DNA of 64,000 nt, taken from contig JADJXO010000001.1 in the NCBI GenBank assembly GCA_016715825.1, positions 247,001 through 311,000 on the forward strand. Direction: 5' to 3'. Below the pieces are notes generated by a model. That model saw only the letters and a list, made by a program, of their open reading frames with translations. It did not search any database and was not told the DNA's origin. A program made the position numbers and the translations under genes. Of the stretch, positions 62,874 to 64,000 are shown piece by piece (within the stretch, counting starts at the first letter, position 1; every line of letters begins with the position of its first letter). Source of the stretch: Nitrospira sp. Lineage in GTDB: Bacteria > Nitrospirota > Nitrospiria > Nitrospirales > Nitrospiraceae.

Positions 62874-64000
62874 ATGGAACAGATACCGCGGCAGCAGTAT
62901 ACGAAGGAGTTCCGAGAGCAGGCCGTGCGGCTAGTCCTGGAACAGCAGGTGACGATTCCGGAGGCCGCCAGGCGCCTGAGCATGTCGGGCAAAACGCTCA
63001 AGAACTGGTCGGGCGAGCTCGGCACGGCCAGCTTGCGACAGTGGGCGCGAGCCGACGGCCCGTGACGGAGCTTAGAAGCAGAGCCGTCCCGGCTCAAACG
63101 TGATCTTGCGGAAGCACGGATGGAGCGCGACATTTAAAAAGCCACCGCGTACTTTGCGAACCGCGCAGCTGCCCGCTACGCGCTGATGAGGCCGCTGCGT
63201 GCCCACTCTCCGCTGCGTCTGTTGTGCCGGGTGCTGGAGGTGTCTCGAAGCGGCTACTATGCCTGGCAGTATCGGCGGCCGTCCAAACGCGATCAGGTGA
63301 TTGCGCGGCTGGAAGTGGCGATCCGCCGCCCATGTGCGCACCCGTCAGACGTACGGCCCGGAACGGCTTCGCCGAATTGCATGCCGACGGGTTCCCCGCT
63401 GGGATCGGCCGCATCAAGCGACTGCGGAAGAAACTGGGCCTGCGCTGTACCCAGGTCCGCCGGTTCACGACGACCACGGATTCGACGCATGCGCTGCCGG
63501 TCGCGGACAACGTATTGGCGCAGACCGTTGCCGCCACACGACCGAACGAGACCTGGGTGACCGACATCACGTACGTGCCGACCGCGGAAGGCTGGCTGTA
63601 TCTCGCGGGCATCAAGGATTTGTTCACCTGCGAGGTCGTCGGACATGCGATGGGGCCGGATGACGACGGAGTTGGTGAGCCAGGCGCTGGGCGCGGCGGT
63701 ATGGGCAAAGCGCCCACACCCGGGACTGATCCACCACTCCGATCGTGGCTCACCGTATTGTGCCCAGGCCTATCAAGATCAGGTCCGCCAATGTGGGATG
63801 ACCGCGTCCATGAGTCGGCGAGGCAACTGCTACGATAATGCTCCGATGGAAAGTTTTTGGGGCACGCTGAAGAACGAACTGGTGCATCACCGGCGCTACG
63901 AGACCCGTGAGCAAGCACGGCGCGAGATCGCGGAGTACATCGAGATCTTCTATAACCGACAGCGGCGGCACTCACGCCTCGGGAATCGCTCGCCAGTGGC
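62874..64000 (+). mobile_element. IS3-family transposase, multiply frameshifted, running off the window
   Basis: OrfA starts at 62874 (GAGGTGTGAG upstream): 'MEQIPRQQYTKEFREQAVRLVLEQQVTIPEAARRLSMSGKTLKNW', then stops early at 63065 instead of continuing into the leucine zipper, whose remains ('SRLKRDLAEARMERDI') follow in another frame. OrfB pieces include 'LRLLCRVLEVSRSGYYAW', 'NETWVTDITYVPTAEGWLYLAGIKDLFTCEVVGHAMG' (first catalytic Asp), 'IHHSDRGSPYC' (second) and 'NCYDNAPMESFWGTLKNEL' (Glu), in at least three frames to the window end. Inactive as it stands; the 3' part lies beyond 64000. Confidence 0.75.

Noticed and set aside
1..64000. CRISPR array or rRNA operon
   Set aside because: No regularly spaced direct repeats of CRISPR type and no conserved rRNA segments were seen.

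Overview
This 64 kb window is bacterial and chromosomal. It most resembles a Nitrospira-type genome (phylum Nitrospirota). That is an inference from gene content: a mixed set of poorly characterised lipoproteins and hydrolases, a bactofilin, two cysteine glutathione peroxidases, many toxin-antitoxin remnants and a compact flagellar cluster with its own sigma-54 regulators. No 16S rRNA or respiratory marker is present to prove it.

Layout. 0-3 kb: a DksA-type zinc-finger fragment, an HdrA-N-like protein, cbpA-cbpM, and a stand-alone ClpB N-terminal domain. 3-13 kb: transketolase, a zinc-ribbon membrane protein, the 5-oxoprolinase operon pxpB-pxpA-pxpC, a frameshifted Tat-exported flavin amine oxidase, and two alpha/beta hydrolases. 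13-17 kb: a group-2 sigma factor divergent from a glutathione peroxidase, with paired promoters and a striking inverted motif between them, then a patatin lipoprotein. 17-21.5 kb: a methyltransferase, a second glutathione peroxidase and a graveyard of toxin-antitoxin genes (HicBA, VapBC, orphan VapC pieces) separated by copies of a short dispersed repeat. 21.7-29.6 kb: a minus-strand island of secreted or lipid-anchored hydrolases and paralogous lipoproteins, several visibly decayed by frameshifts. 30-36 kb: a MazEF pair with a promoter/operator, DUF3597, bactofilin, DUF423, dienelactone hydrolase, a Gfo/Idh/MocA oxidoreductase and an Lrp/AsnC-type protein. 37-42 kb: YifB/ComM (frameshifted), full-length ClpB and membrane proteins. 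43-46.8 kb: a GlrK/lipoprotein/GlrR-like envelope-stress two-component operon. 47.8 kb: tRNA-Thr. 48-62 kb: flagellar regulators (sigma-54 activator, TPR protein, FleS/FleR-like pair), then flgB-flgC-fliE-fliF-fliG-[REC-FliH]-fliI-fliJ-motE behind a sigma-54 promoter. 62.3-64 kb: two nested, broken insertion sequences.

How genes work together. The flagellar block is the clearest functional unit: a sensor kinase and sigma-54 activators sit directly upstream of a -24/-12 promoter and a tightly overlapping basal-body/export operon. Its most unusual member is the FliH-position protein, which carries an intact phospho-acceptor receiver domain. The 43-46.8 kb operon and the 21.7-29.6 kb lipoprotein island both point to cell-envelope functions. 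Single-base frameshifts occur in otherwise intact conserved genes (yifB, fliF, amine oxidase), so some may be residual sequence errors. The much denser frameshifts in the 22-29 kb island more likely reflect real decay.
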